From: JAWBOD01 sp964651405
GTDB lineage: Archaea > Aenigmatarchaeota > Aenigmatarchaeia > Aenigmatarchaeales > Aenigmatarchaeaceae
Direction of reading: 5' to 3'
Assembly (NCBI GenBank): GCA_964651405.1
Contig: CAZYZB010000010.1
Coordinates: 1-24,627, forward strand
DNA: 24,627 nt
Shown here: piece by piece, positions 8,137-15,216 of the stretch
Layout: each line of letters begins with the position of its first letter
Numbering within the stretch: the stretch's first letter is position 1
Notes under the pieces: model-generated
The model's database searches: none
The model's input: only the letters and a program-made list of their open reading frames with translations
What the model was told of the DNA's origin: nothing
Position numbers and translations under genes: made by a program

Positions 8137-8536
8137 TTATTTTCACCATACCATCTTCTCTTTTAATTTTGTTTATTCCTGCAGTTATATTACCTTGAGT
8201 TTTGTTTGTTTGTATGTTGGACATGAGATTCTTTCCTTCATCCCATTCGATTTTAACCATTCTTAAGTCTTTGTAGATTGTTATGTTATAATCATTTCCG
8301 TTTACAAGTTTTTCAGGTATATAGAATTCTCTATAATAGCCTTCAATCCTAGAGGCTGTATTAATCTCATTTGTTATAACATTCAAAATATTTTCTGCAT
8401 TTTTAAAGATTGTTGACTCGTCTATATCTCTTAATTTTACTCCACTTATTCCAATGAAAAAAACAAAAAATACTAATAAAATTCCTATAAAAATAACGAA
8501 TTCAATGGATGCTTCAGCTTTCTGTAATGTTAACAT
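8126..8536 (-). CDS. Pilin-like secreted protein with Lys-Ala-Glu leader
   Basis: With the start at 8536 the product is 136 residues and begins MLTLQKAEASIEFVIFIGIL. A GGAG sequence six bases upstream favours this ATG over the longer in-frame start at 8569, although it overlaps the preceding gene by 23 bases. The KA-EASIEF motif closely mimics the class III signature KG-QxxIEY, with the glutamate at +5 kept as in true pilins, then a hydrophobic helix to about 28. The remainder is a small beta-containing domain with some Asn-linked glycosylation sequons. It is probably a minor pilin assembled by the nearby ATPase. Confidence 0.82.
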   Translation of the reverse strand: MLTLQKAEASIEFVIFIGILLVFFVFFIGISGVKLRDIDESTIFKNAENILNVITNEINTASRIEGYYREFYIPEKLVNGNDYNITIYKDLRMVKIEWDEGKNLMSNIQTNKTQGNITAGINKIKREDGMVKINEG

Positions 8537-8936
8537 AAGATTCTCCAGTAACATAATTTTTTTCAGCATTTACTTTTATTCTTCTTGTTCCAGATGAAGT
8601 TGAAATAAAACCTTGCAACGGTGCTTTAGACATTGCAAAAACATCGGTACTACTAGAGCTTACACTAATTCTCATAATCATCATTTTTCCAGAAAATTCT
8701 ATAGAATGTACTTTTTCTGGAATGTAGACTGAGAAAGTTATTTTTGATGGTTTTCCTTGAGTATAAACTATATCAGCAGCTTCAGCAATTTTGTTTACAG
8801 CAATAACTGCATTAGACATTATGATTTCTTCTCTATTCCTTTCGGTTATATCTTGAGCATAAGATGTTAAAAGAGTGAGTATCACAAAAACTAAAGAAAA
8901 TAGCAATAAATACTCAATAGCAGTCTGCCCTTTCAT
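8514..8936 (-). CDS. Archaeal type IV pilin with canonical class III signal peptide
   Basis: A 140-residue protein starting MKGQTAIEYLLLFSLVFVIL. This is the textbook archaeal class III leader: a two-to-three residue basic leader, cleavage after Gly3, Gln at +1, Glu at +5 and a long hydrophobic assembly helix. A prepilin peptidase (EppA/PibD type) would remove MKG, and the mature helix would pack into the pilus core. The rest is a compact beta domain ending NITES. It is the first gene of the cluster and the most pilin-like, so it may be the main subunit or the initiating minor pilin. Its promoter region is shared with argS on the other strand. Confidence 0.9.
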   Translation of the reverse strand: MKGQTAIEYLLLFSLVFVILTLLTSYAQDITERNREEIIMSNAVIAVNKIAEAADIVYTQGKPSKITFSVYIPEKVHSIEFSGKMMIMRISVSSSSTDVFAMSKAPLQGFISTSSGTRRIKVNAEKNYVTGESYVNITES

Positions 8937-8951
8937 AGGTAAAAATTGTTA

Positions 8952-8970
8952 AACCTTTAAGAAAAAGGTT
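8952..8970. promoter_or_regulatory. Inverted repeat AACCTTT-N5-AAAGGTT in the divergent pilin/argS promoter
   Basis: A perfect 7-bp inverted repeat with a 5-base spacer lies in the 50-base gap between the divergent pilin cluster (start 8936) and argS (start 8987). It sits about where the TATA elements of both genes should be, so a protein bound here could control both. It could also simply be a symmetric TATA/BRE pair. Confidence 0.45.
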
Positions 8971-8986
8971 ACTCATAGTTAAATAT

Positions 8987-10651
8987 ATGAGTTTTGATAT
9001 GAAAAATTCTTGGTTTTATTTGAAAGAGGCGATAGCAAAGGCATTAGAAGTTGAAATGAAAGAAATAGAAGAGTCTCTAGAGTACGGAGATTTTGCCTAT
9101 CCTTGTTTTTCTTTATCTAAAAAACTTGATAAGAATCCAAATGAAATTGCTAAAGAAATAGCAGAAAAATTAAAAATAGACTTTATAGACGTAAAACCAA
9201 TAGGCCCTTACTTGAATTTTTATGTGAGATGGGATGAATTCGGACAAAAAGTTTTGGATGAAGTTAATGAAAAATATGGTTTTAACAAAGCAAATAAAAC
9301 AGCTGTCATAGATCTTTCATCTCCAAATCCTGCACATCCTTTTCATATGGGAACGACACGTTCTACAATACTTGGGGAAGCTTTGTCAAGAGTCCTAGAA
9401 AGCCAAGGGTGGGATGTTAAGAGATTTTGTTATATAAATGACTTGGGAAAGCAATTTTCAATTCTTTTGCTAGGCTATCAGATACTTGGAAACAATGAGA
9501 CACCTAAAGGCAAGCCTGACAAGTGGTTAGGAGACATTTACTTTAAGATAAATGAAAAAATAAGCGAAGATCCTACCTTAGAAGAAAAAGCAGAAGAATT
9601 GTTAAAAAGATATGAGAAAGGAGACAAGGAAATTAAAAAACTTGCTGAAAAAGTTTTAAAGTGGTGTTTGGAAGGCTTTAAAGAAAACTGGGAAAGTCTT
9701 GGAATAAAGTTTAAAGATATATTCTTAGAGTCTTCTTCTAAGGAAGAAAGTCATAAAATAATAGAGCAATTAAAATCTAAAAATCTAGTTTTCGATTCTG
9801 ATAATGCAACTGTTTTAAAACTCGAGCCAGAATTACCAAACACAATAATTCTAAGGTCAGATGGAACAGGACTCTACTTGACGAGGGACATTGCTACAAC
9901 CTTGTGGAAATTCAAAAAGTACAAACCAGACTTGAACATCTGGGTCGTTGCAGAAGATCAAAAGTTGCATTTTCAACAACAGTTCAAGACTATAACGTTG
10001 CTAGGAAACGAAGACCTAACAAAGAAATGTTTTCATTTAGCTTATTCCATGGTCCTCTTAGAGGGAAAGAAGATGTCAGCAAGAAAAGGACATATGGTTC
10101 TTTGGGATGATATAATTGATGAAGGACATCAAAGAGCTTTACAAGAAGTTGAGAACAGATGGAAATTAGATGAAAAAGAAAAGGAAAAAAGGGCAACTGC
10201 CATAGCGTTAGGCTCTATTGTTTATTTCATTGTTAAATATTCTCCTGAAAAAATAGTTAATTTTTCTTGGGAAAATGCTCTTAGATTTGAGGGAGACACA
10301 GGTCCTTATTTGCAATATACTTATGCAAGAGCAAATTCTATTTTAAGCAAGGCTAAGTCAAAAAGTTTTGATACAAAAAATCTAAAAGATGAAAAAGAAC
10401 TAAAATTAATAAAGTTTATATCTAAGTATCCAAGCATTTTAGAAAAATCTGCAAATGAATTAAAACCTCATATATTAGCAAACTTTCTTTATGACATGGC
10501 TGATGCTTTTAATGAGTTTTACCAATTTTTGCCAGTTTTAAAGGCAGAAGAAAAAATAAAGAATGCTAGATTAAAATTGGTCGAGTCTGTTAGAACTGTA
10601 TTTAGATCAGGTCTATACTTACTGGGCATACCGATTCTAGAAAAAATGTAA
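8987..10651 (+). CDS. argS: Arginyl-tRNA synthetase
   Basis: A 554-residue class Ia synthetase that attaches arginine to tRNA-Arg using ATP. Visible parts: the N-terminal Add1 domain (1-80, YGDFAYPCFSLSKKL), the catalytic Rossmann domain with SSPNPAHPFHMGTTR (HIGH-motif region, HMGT at 120-123), a KMSKS loop present as KMSAR at 362-366, the GDTGPYLQYTYAR signature near 438-450, and a DALR anticodon-binding domain at the end (FLYDMADAFNEFYQFLPV to GLYLLGIPILEKM). Length and order are normal. The last residue of the HIGH tetrad is Thr rather than His. The gene is monocistronic: divergent from the pilin cluster and followed by a gap holding a tRNA-like fragment. Confidence 0.96.
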   Translation: MSFDMKNSWFYLKEAIAKALEVEMKEIEESLEYGDFAYPCFSLSKKLDKNPNEIAKEIAEKLKIDFIDVKPIGPYLNFYVRWDEFGQKVLDEVNEKYGFNKANKTAVIDLSSPNPAHPFHMGTTRSTILGEALSRVLESQGWDVKRFCYINDLGKQFSILLLGYQILGNNETPKGKPDKWLGDIYFKINEKISEDPTLEEKAEELLKRYEKGDKEIKKLAEKVLKWCLEGFKENWESLGIKFKDIFLESSSKEESHKIIEQLKSKNLVFDSDNATVLKLEPELPNTIILRSDGTGLYLTRDIATTLWKFKKYKPDLNIWVVAEDQKLHFQQQFKTITLLGNEDLTKKCFHLAYSMVLLEGKKMSARKGHMVLWDDIIDEGHQRALQEVENRWKLDEKEKEKRATAIALGSIVYFIVKYSPEKIVNFSWENALRFEGDTGPYLQYTYARANSILSKAKSKSFDTKNLKDEKELKLIKFISKYPSILEKSANELKPHILANFLYDMADAFNEFYQFLPVLKAEEKIKNARLKLVESVRTVFRSGLYLLGIPILEKM

Positions 10652-10669
10652 AAAATCGATATATTTCAC

Positions 10670-10689
10670 TTCGAATCCAGTTGGGCCCA
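10670..10689 (+). other. tRNA 3'-end-like remnant (possible attachment-site core)
   Basis: Nineteen bases after argS the sequence reads as the 3' end of a tRNA gene: T-loop TTCGAAT, 3' T-stem strand CCAGT, 3' acceptor strand TGGGCCC and discriminator A, with the correct 7+5+7+1 lengths. The 5' T-stem strand and the rest of a tRNA are absent, since the bases just upstream do not pair. Read on the other strand it gives the GPTGFE peptide that commonly appears where tRNA 3' ends are mistranslated. Such fragments are left when elements integrate into tRNA genes. No integrase is visible, so origin is inference. Confidence 0.45.
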
Positions 10690-10753
10690 TCTTCATGTTC
10701 TTCACCGATTCTTCAACGGAATTTATTTAAGTCAGGTTTAATAATTTTATAAT

Positions 10754-10870
10754 ATGAAAAAAGAATTCGAATTCATTAAAGGCTTTATAATAGGCTTCTT
10801 TATAGGTCTTATAATTTTTTTTGTGTTGGGTACAATTTATTTTGGTATTTCAAGCCTTTGGTGGTGTTAA
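10754..10870 (+). CDS. Tiny single-pass membrane protein (38 aa)
   Basis: An ATG-started frame of 38 residues: a short charged start (MKKEFEFIKG), then a glycine- and phenylalanine-rich membrane span and a short tail ending SLWWC. The GGTGGTG bases that encode its last residues also form the ribosome binding site of the next gene, which starts one base after this stop, so the two are probably co-translated. Function is unknown. The GxxxG-like spacing (GFIIGFFIG) could let helices pack against each other. It is too small for automatic callers, so the evidence is the tight coupling and the membrane-like composition. Confidence 0.55.
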   Translation: MKKEFEFIKGFIIGFFIGLIIFFVLGTIYFGISSLWWC

Positions 10871-10871
10871 A

Positions 10872-11180
10872 ATGATAACTAGATACTTTACAACTGGTTT
10901 AATTTTTGGAGTTATTGTATCTTTTCTTATTATTTTTATCCTCTCCTTTCCAGCAAGTTGTGGCTCTTCACATGGTTTAGAGGGAATAAAAAATGATGCT
11001 TGTAGAACACTAGTACAAACTAATAACTGTGGAGTTGGCACAGATACCATAACAGTTAATTATGATATTGGTGGAGACAGTAATACTACAAATGATAACT
11101 TACTAGCATTTTGTAGTACATATTATTCAAGAACTACAGATGCTGCATGCAAAGCGCTATGTGGTTGTCCAGGTTATTAG
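10872..11180 (+). CDS. Small cysteine-rich secreted or membrane-anchored protein
   Basis: The ATG at 10872 gives 102 residues; a longer non-ATG extension upstream overlaps the tiny membrane gene and is unlikely. A hydrophobic N-terminal segment (about 8-27) could be an uncleaved anchor or a signal peptide. Seven cysteines follow: one just after the segment, two in DACRTLVQTNNCGVG, and four in FCSTYYS...ACKALCGCPGY. Spacing suggests extracellular disulfides. The middle (VNYDIGGDSNTTNDN) has Asn-X-Thr sequons. It resembles small pilin-like or surface proteins of archaea but has no KG/KA leader. The ribosome binding site GGTGGTG lies within the end of the preceding gene. No specific function is recognised. 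Confidence 0.7.
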   Translation: MITRYFTTGLIFGVIVSFLIIFILSFPASCGSSHGLEGIKNDACRTLVQTNNCGVGTDTITVNYDIGGDSNTTNDNLLAFCSTYYSRTTDAACKALCGCPGY

Positions 11181-11220
11181 ATGACAATTCTTGATGAAAA
11201 TTCTAAAAAAGTTTCTTAAA

Positions 11221-11727
11221 TTAAGTGAATTTCAATAATGATTGGACCTTTTCCATTGAGCTAAAAATATTATTTAAATTCACTCCGATGATTGGAATCT
11301 GGAAGTTCTTTTTTTGCATTTCCTTTTCTAGTTCTTCAATGAATATTCCCTTTCCAGGAACGCTTCTCCTTCCGTTTCTTATTTGATAGACACCGCACGT
11401 AGAAGTTAGTTCAACACCTATAATTCCTAGAACATTATAACTCTTTCTTAAATAATTCTCTATCGTTTGTATTATGTTAATAGATAACTTTTGACAATTT
11501 GTCCTAAAACCATTCGTGTCATAAGATTCCTTAGATTGTGCCTTTCTATTAAGTCCCTCATTAAATTCTAATTGAGGGCAAGGTATCTGGATGATACCTA
11601 CACCTGATTCACCAAATAATTCTAATAAATCTTTTACAGATCCAGGATATTTTTCTCCGCCTAAGGGTCTTGCATTTTGGTTTAGGATACAATGTGATAC
11701 AAAGATTAATTTTTTGCTCCTTTCCAT
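11221..11727 (-). CDS. TudS-like (DUF523-related) putative desulfidase, Fe-S enzyme
   Basis: A 168-residue protein with the three cysteine motifs of the TudS/DUF523 group: SHCILNQN (Cys13), IQIPCPQ (Cys50) and TSTCGV (Cys111). In characterised bacterial TudS these three cysteines hold a [4Fe-4S] cluster that removes sulfur from thiouracil-type compounds, releasing sulfide. The typical GINGSPSCG of DUF523 is here GVELTSTCGV, as in the related subgroup. Probable use: recycling thiolated nucleobases from tRNA, or another desulfidase reaction. A TATA box about 24-31 bases before the ATG suggests leaderless transcription. It is divergent from trmB with 150 bases between. Confidence 0.75.
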   Translation of the reverse strand: MERSKKLIFVSHCILNQNARPLGGEKYPGSVKDLLELFGESGVGIIQIPCPQLEFNEGLNRKAQSKESYDTNGFRTNCQKLSINIIQTIENYLRKSYNVLGIIGVELTSTCGVYQIRNGRRSVPGKGIFIEELEKEMQKKNFQIPIIGVNLNNIFSSMEKVQSLLKFT

Positions 11728-11750
11728 ATTTATTAATTTTGTAAAGCTAT

Positions 11751-11758
11751 CTTATATA
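11751..11758 (-). promoter_or_regulatory. TATA box of the TudS-like gene
   Basis: On the minus strand the sequence reads tatataag, ending 23 bases before the ATG at 11727. This fits a leaderless archaeal promoter. Confidence 0.6.
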
Positions 11759-11829
11759 CTTACTCGCAACCAGTAGTAAAAGTAAAAGAAGCAACGGCAA
11801 TTAACGTTTTTTCATAAGTTAGTATAAGG

Positions 11830-11837
11830 TTTATAAG
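11830..11837 (+). promoter_or_regulatory. TATA box of trmB
   Basis: The sequence tttataag sits 43-50 bases before the first possible start, so transcription should begin near 11858 and leave a short leader that contains the palindrome at 11850-11865. Confidence 0.5.
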
Positions 11838-11849
11838 ATTTCAAAGAGT

Positions 11850-11865
11850 ACTCCAGTTTAGGAGT
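11850..11865. promoter_or_regulatory. Operator-like palindrome ACTCC-N6-GGAGT at the trmB transcription start
   Basis: A perfect 5-bp inverted repeat with a 6-base spacer covers the predicted start point downstream of the trmB TATA box. TrmB regulators bind palindromes near promoters, so autoregulation is plausible. The sequence does not match the Thermococcus TGM motif, and GGAGT is also a ribosome binding site-like string. Confidence 0.35.
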
Positions 11866-11888
11866 TAAATTGTACTAAAGTGAAATCC

Positions 11889-12743
11889 ATGGAGTCGCCA
11901 GAGTCTTTGTTAAGGCAATTAGGCTTAACAGAATATGAAACAAAAGCATGTATGGTTTTAATTAAAGTTGGAAAGTCGAATGCAGAAAGAATTTCTTCTA
12001 TTGGTAGCATACCTCTTCCAAGAGTTTATGACACCATGGAAAGTTTGGCTAAAAGAGGTTTGACTTCAGTTTCAAAAGCAAGGCCTCAAACATTTGAGAT
12101 AATTAATTTAAAGAAATTCTTTGAGATTTTAAAGTCTGATGAGAAGAGGGAGATAGAACAAAGAATAAAGAGCATAGATGATGTTTCTTCCAAGTTCCTA
12201 AAAGTAGTTTCATCGATACCACAGCCAAAACAGGAGATGAATGATAGCAGTGCGCTATTGACCTTAACAAAGAGAAGTGCTAACATTGAAGAGATATGGA
12301 ATAGGCTTCATGAAGAAACGAAAAAAGAATTTCTAGTTTTTGCAGGAGACGCTTCATGGATAAATCGTAGAGCACTTGAGATAAAAAAACTTACAAGTAA
12401 AAACATAAAATATAAAGTAATTTGGTTCAAATGCATAAAAGAAGTTTTACCAAATATTAAAAAAGCAATAAGGGCAGGTGCCGAATTAAGATGTTATGAT
12501 GATTATTCAAATGACCTGAGGGGAATAATTTCTGACAAAAATAAGATATACCTTATACAAAAATTACCAAAACCTGGCATGGATTTCAATTTCAGAGAAG
12601 GAGCTCTATGGGGTGACGAGTTTGCAAATTATACTGGCACTTTAATTACAAGTAACACTATAGCAAAAGTTTTTAGAGAGTATTTTTATTTTCTTTGGGA
12701 AAAATCGACACCCGCTGAGGAAGTTTTCAAGAAATTCAAGTAG
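11889..12743 (+). CDS. TrmB-family transcriptional regulator
   Basis: I take the ATG at 11889 (284 residues), which has GTGA five bases upstream; a GTG at 11880 is an alternative. Residues about 5-75 are a winged helix-turn-helix typical of TrmB (LLRQLGLTEYETKACMVLI, then PLPRVYDTMESLAKRGLT). A helical linker follows (about 80-120). The C-terminal half (about 135-284) is the TrmB effector domain with a phospholipase D-like fold (FAGDASWINRRALEIKKLT, YKVIW, GAELRCYDDY, KIYLIQK). Family members sense sugars or other small molecules and repress or activate transport and metabolic genes. The ligand here is unknown; the nearest candidate targets are the divergent TudS-like gene and the unknown gene that directly follows. 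Confidence 0.85.
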   Translation: MESPESLLRQLGLTEYETKACMVLIKVGKSNAERISSIGSIPLPRVYDTMESLAKRGLTSVSKARPQTFEIINLKKFFEILKSDEKREIEQRIKSIDDVSSKFLKVVSSIPQPKQEMNDSSALLTLTKRSANIEEIWNRLHEETKKEFLVFAGDASWINRRALEIKKLTSKNIKYKVIWFKCIKEVLPNIKKAIRAGAELRCYDDYSNDLRGIISDKNKIYLIQKLPKPGMDFNFREGALWGDEFANYTGTLITSNTIAKVFREYFYFLWEKSTPAEEVFKKFK

Positions 12744-12752
12744 TTGTTTTAT

Positions 12753-13646
12753 ATGGCAAACAATAATGAAAAACCAATAGGCGAAGATACCGGCAGCATT
12801 AGGCCTAGCGTTGCTGTAAGAAATTTTGCAGCAGGTACAGTTGAATATTCAATGCTTGGTTTGGATCAAATTGTATCTAGATTGCCTTTAATGAATAATG
12901 CTGCAATCAGTGCTGCAAAAAGAATAACTGAAATTAATTCATTAGTTATGTCTGGGAGTTTTAGTAGAACTTCTCTGAAAGAGAATATTGATGAATATGA
13001 ATCTGTCACAAAAGGAATAAGAGAAAAAAAAGTAGACATGGGAACTTATTCAAAATACAGAGATAAAATATCTAATATTGGTCATGATGTAGACTATGCC
13101 TTAATATTAAAGAATAAAGATTTAACAACAGAAAAGGAAGAAAGTTATCGTGATAGTAAAAGGACAGAATTTTTAAGTCAATTGCCAGTAGAACCCTTTT
13201 CAGGCTTGAATAAGAAATTTTACCCAGATGCTCATTGGAGTTCCACTATTTTAGAAAGGCAATTTGAAGCAATGGTTAAAGAATCCACTGAAGAAAAAGT
13301 AAGAAGAAGCGAAGAAGACTATGTAAAATACATAGAAGAAAGAGAAAGAATTCTTGGTCCTATTTTAGATGATAGGCCAACAAAGGATAAAGTTCCAGTT
13401 GTTCTTTACATGCCAAAGCCAATTGAATCCATTGAAGATAAGATTAAAAAAGGAGTTTTAAGAACCAAAGAGGATTGGAATAACACTACTTGGGCAGAGG
13501 CTATGGGTTCTTTTGAAAGACTATTTCCTGAGCAGCATAAGGAAGAAATAGCTAAAATCCAAGAAGAAATTAAAAAAGATTTTTATGGAACAGTATCAAT
13601 TTTAGAAACAGGTTCATCAGTTCTACAAAAATTAGGCTTAGTTTAA
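12753..13646 (+). CDS. Hypothetical soluble helical protein downstream of trmB
   Basis: A 297-residue protein of unknown function. The frame opens immediately after the trmB stop. I use the ATG at 12753 rather than a TTG at 12744, leaving a nine-base gap, so it is probably cotranscribed with trmB. It has no membrane segment or signal peptide. A Ser/Ala-rich N-terminal part (about 10-70) may be helical. The middle is strongly charged, with an Arg/Glu/Lys helix (KESTEEKVRRSEEDYVKYI) near 170-190. A short hydrophobic strand, VPVVLYMPKPIES, lies near 215-230, and the end is another charged helix. No catalytic motif or named domain was recognised. Confidence 0.7.
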   Translation: MANNNEKPIGEDTGSIRPSVAVRNFAAGTVEYSMLGLDQIVSRLPLMNNAAISAAKRITEINSLVMSGSFSRTSLKENIDEYESVTKGIREKKVDMGTYSKYRDKISNIGHDVDYALILKNKDLTTEKEESYRDSKRTEFLSQLPVEPFSGLNKKFYPDAHWSSTILERQFEAMVKESTEEKVRRSEEDYVKYIEERERILGPILDDRPTKDKVPVVLYMPKPIESIEDKIKKGVLRTKEDWNNTTWAEAMGSFERLFPEQHKEEIAKIQEEIKKDFYGTVSILETGSSVLQKLGLV

Positions 13647-13649
13647 AAC

Positions 13650-13657
13650 TTTATAAA
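13650..13657 (+). promoter_or_regulatory. TATA box of rtcB
   Basis: The sequence tttataaa is centred 27 bases before the rtcB ATG with no ribosome binding site between, which is a clear leaderless arrangement. Confidence 0.65.
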
Positions 13658-13680
13658 TTCTTGACTTTTAAACTGATAGT

Positions 13681-15129
13681 ATGTCATTAAAGGAAAGAAT
13701 GAAAAAAATTGGTAATTGCCTATGGGAATTGCCAAAGGATGCAAAATCAGGAATGAGAGTTCCAGCATGGTTTTTCCTGTCAGAAAAGCTCTTGAAAGAA
13801 GTAGAGGAAGGAGCAGTTGAGCAGGCTGCGAATATTGCTTTCTTACCAGGAATTTACAAGCATGCAATAGCCTTGCCTGATATGCACTTCGGCTATGGCT
13901 TTCCTATTGGCGGAGTAGCTGCTTTAGACTTTGAAAACGGTGGTCTGTCACCAGGTGGGATTGGTTTTGATATAAATTGCGGCGTCCGATTGCTTAGAAC
14001 AAATTTAACAGTAGAGCAAGTAAGACCAAAATTAAAAGAACTGTTAGAATCAATTTTCATTAATGTTCCTTCAGGTGTAGGAGAGACAGGAAAATTAAAA
14101 TTAAGTTTCTCAGAATTAGATGAGGTTCTAAGCAATGGTGCAAGATGGGCTGCTGAAAAAGGCTATGGAACTGAAAAAGACCTTGAGTATTTAGAAGAGA
14201 GAGGATGCATGAAAGGCGCTGATGCAAGTAAAATCTCTAATGAAGCCAAGAAAAGAGGAGCTCCACAGCTGGGAACCTTGGGTGCAGGAAATCATTTCTT
14301 AGAGATTCAAGTAGTTGATAAAATATTTTCTCCAGAAGTAGCAAAAGTATTTGGTATTGAAAAACCAGGACAGGTTTGTGTTATGATTCATACAGGTAGC
14401 AGAGGCTTTGGCCATCAGGTCTGCACAGATTATCTAAAAATATTAGAATCAAAATTTAGAGACGAGATAAGCAAGTTACCAGATCGAGAGCTTGTTTATG
14501 CGCCATCAGGAACGAAGGAATGTGAAAATTACTTTTCATCTATGGCTTGTGCTGCTAATTATGCTTGGACAAACAGACAGATGATCATGCACTGGATTAG
14601 AGAATGCTTTACAAAGATTCTAAGAATGAAACTAGAGGACATAGGACTAGAGGTCATCTATGATGTGGCGCATAATATTGGAAAAATCGAGACTTATGAA
14701 ATAGATGGTGTCAACAAAAAAGTTTTTATTCATAGAAAAGGTGCAACAAGAGCATTTCCTCCAGGACATCCTGAGATTCCTAGTTCACATAGAAAGGTTG
14801 GACAAGCAATTATCTTGCCAGGTTCAATGGGGACTGCCAGCTATCTGCTTGTTGGTACTGAAGCAGCAAAAGAGACATTTTATTCAACTGCTCATGGAGC
14901 AGGCAGAGTTCAGTCAAGATCAGGTGCATTGAGAAGTTTGAGAGGAGAGCAAGTAAAAGCTGACTTGGAAAAAAGAGGAATTCTAGTTAAAGCTGCCTCA
15001 TGGAAGGTTATTGCAGAAGAGGCTCCACAAGTTTACAAGGAGATAGACGAAGTTGCAAAAGTAAGCGATGAGGCAGGGATTGGAAAGAAAGTGGTAAGAT
15101 TAGTGCCTTTGGGCGTTATCAAAGGATAG
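13681..15129 (+). CDS. rtcB: RNA-splicing ligase RtcB (tRNA-splicing ligase)
   Basis: A 482-residue ligase that joins 2',3'-cyclic phosphate or 3'-phosphate ends to 5'-OH ends, using GTP and Mn2+, in archaeal tRNA splicing and RNA repair. The catalytic residues can be placed: Cys100 in GIGFDINCG, His205 in LGAGNHFLE, His237 in IHTGSRGFGHQ, His331 in DVAHNIGK, and the guanylated His405 in YSTAHGAGR. The C-terminus RLVPLGVIKG is the conserved family ending. Length is normal for an archaeal enzyme and there is no intein. Its activator archease is encoded in the same window at 21976-22395 on the other strand. Sequence after the stop contains a T-arm-like fold and the first of two direct repeats. 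Confidence 0.97.
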   Translation: MSLKERMKKIGNCLWELPKDAKSGMRVPAWFFLSEKLLKEVEEGAVEQAANIAFLPGIYKHAIALPDMHFGYGFPIGGVAALDFENGGLSPGGIGFDINCGVRLLRTNLTVEQVRPKLKELLESIFINVPSGVGETGKLKLSFSELDEVLSNGARWAAEKGYGTEKDLEYLEERGCMKGADASKISNEAKKRGAPQLGTLGAGNHFLEIQVVDKIFSPEVAKVFGIEKPGQVCVMIHTGSRGFGHQVCTDYLKILESKFRDEISKLPDRELVYAPSGTKECENYFSSMACAANYAWTNRQMIMHWIRECFTKILRMKLEDIGLEVIYDVAHNIGKIETYEIDGVNKKVFIHRKGATRAFPPGHPEIPSSHRKVGQAIILPGSMGTASYLLVGTEAAKETFYSTAHGAGRVQSRSGALRSLRGEQVKADLEKRGILVKAASWKVIAEEAPQVYKEIDEVAKVSDEAGIGKKVVRLVPLGVIKG

Positions 15130-15132
15130 TCC

Positions 15133-15164
15133 TCCGTCGGTTCAAAACTGGCTCCCTGCGTTAT
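15133..15164 (+). repeat. Bipartite direct repeat, copy 1 (with tRNA T-arm-like fold)
   Basis: Contains TCCGTCG, a 10-base spacer, then GGCTCCCT-GCG-TTAT. Copy 2 at 16206-16229 has TCCGTAG, a 2-base spacer and GGCTCCCT-ACA-TTAT. Positions 15136-15152 fold as GTCGG-TTCAAAA-CTGGC, a 5-bp stem (two G-T pairs) with a seven-base TTC loop like a tRNA T-arm. The stretch is GC-rich against an AT-rich background. It starts four bases after the rtcB stop. Confidence 0.45.
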
Positions 15165-15216
15165 ACTTCAAGTTCAAAGCAGAAACAATACTTATATTAA
15201 TTGACAAAAAGTTAGA

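Noticed and set aside
10605..10740. Minus-strand frame giving VEESVKNMKMGPTGFEVK
   Set aside because: The GPTGFE peptide is a known by-product of reading a tRNA 3' end backwards. The frame is under 30 residues, closed by stops, and has no ribosome binding site.
10821..10871. Upstream extension (MCWVQFILVFQAFGGVK) of the seven-Cys protein
   Set aside because: It starts at a non-ATG codon inside the 38-residue gene and covers the ribosome binding site used for the ATG at 10872.
15073..15160. Complete 88-base tRNA overlapping the end of rtcB
   Set aside because: The acceptor strands GCAGGGA and TCCCTGC and the T-arm pair, but there is no D-stem, the only anticodon-like stem has an eight-base loop, and the 5' part encodes the conserved RtcB C-terminus. 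Kept only as a T-arm-like fragment.
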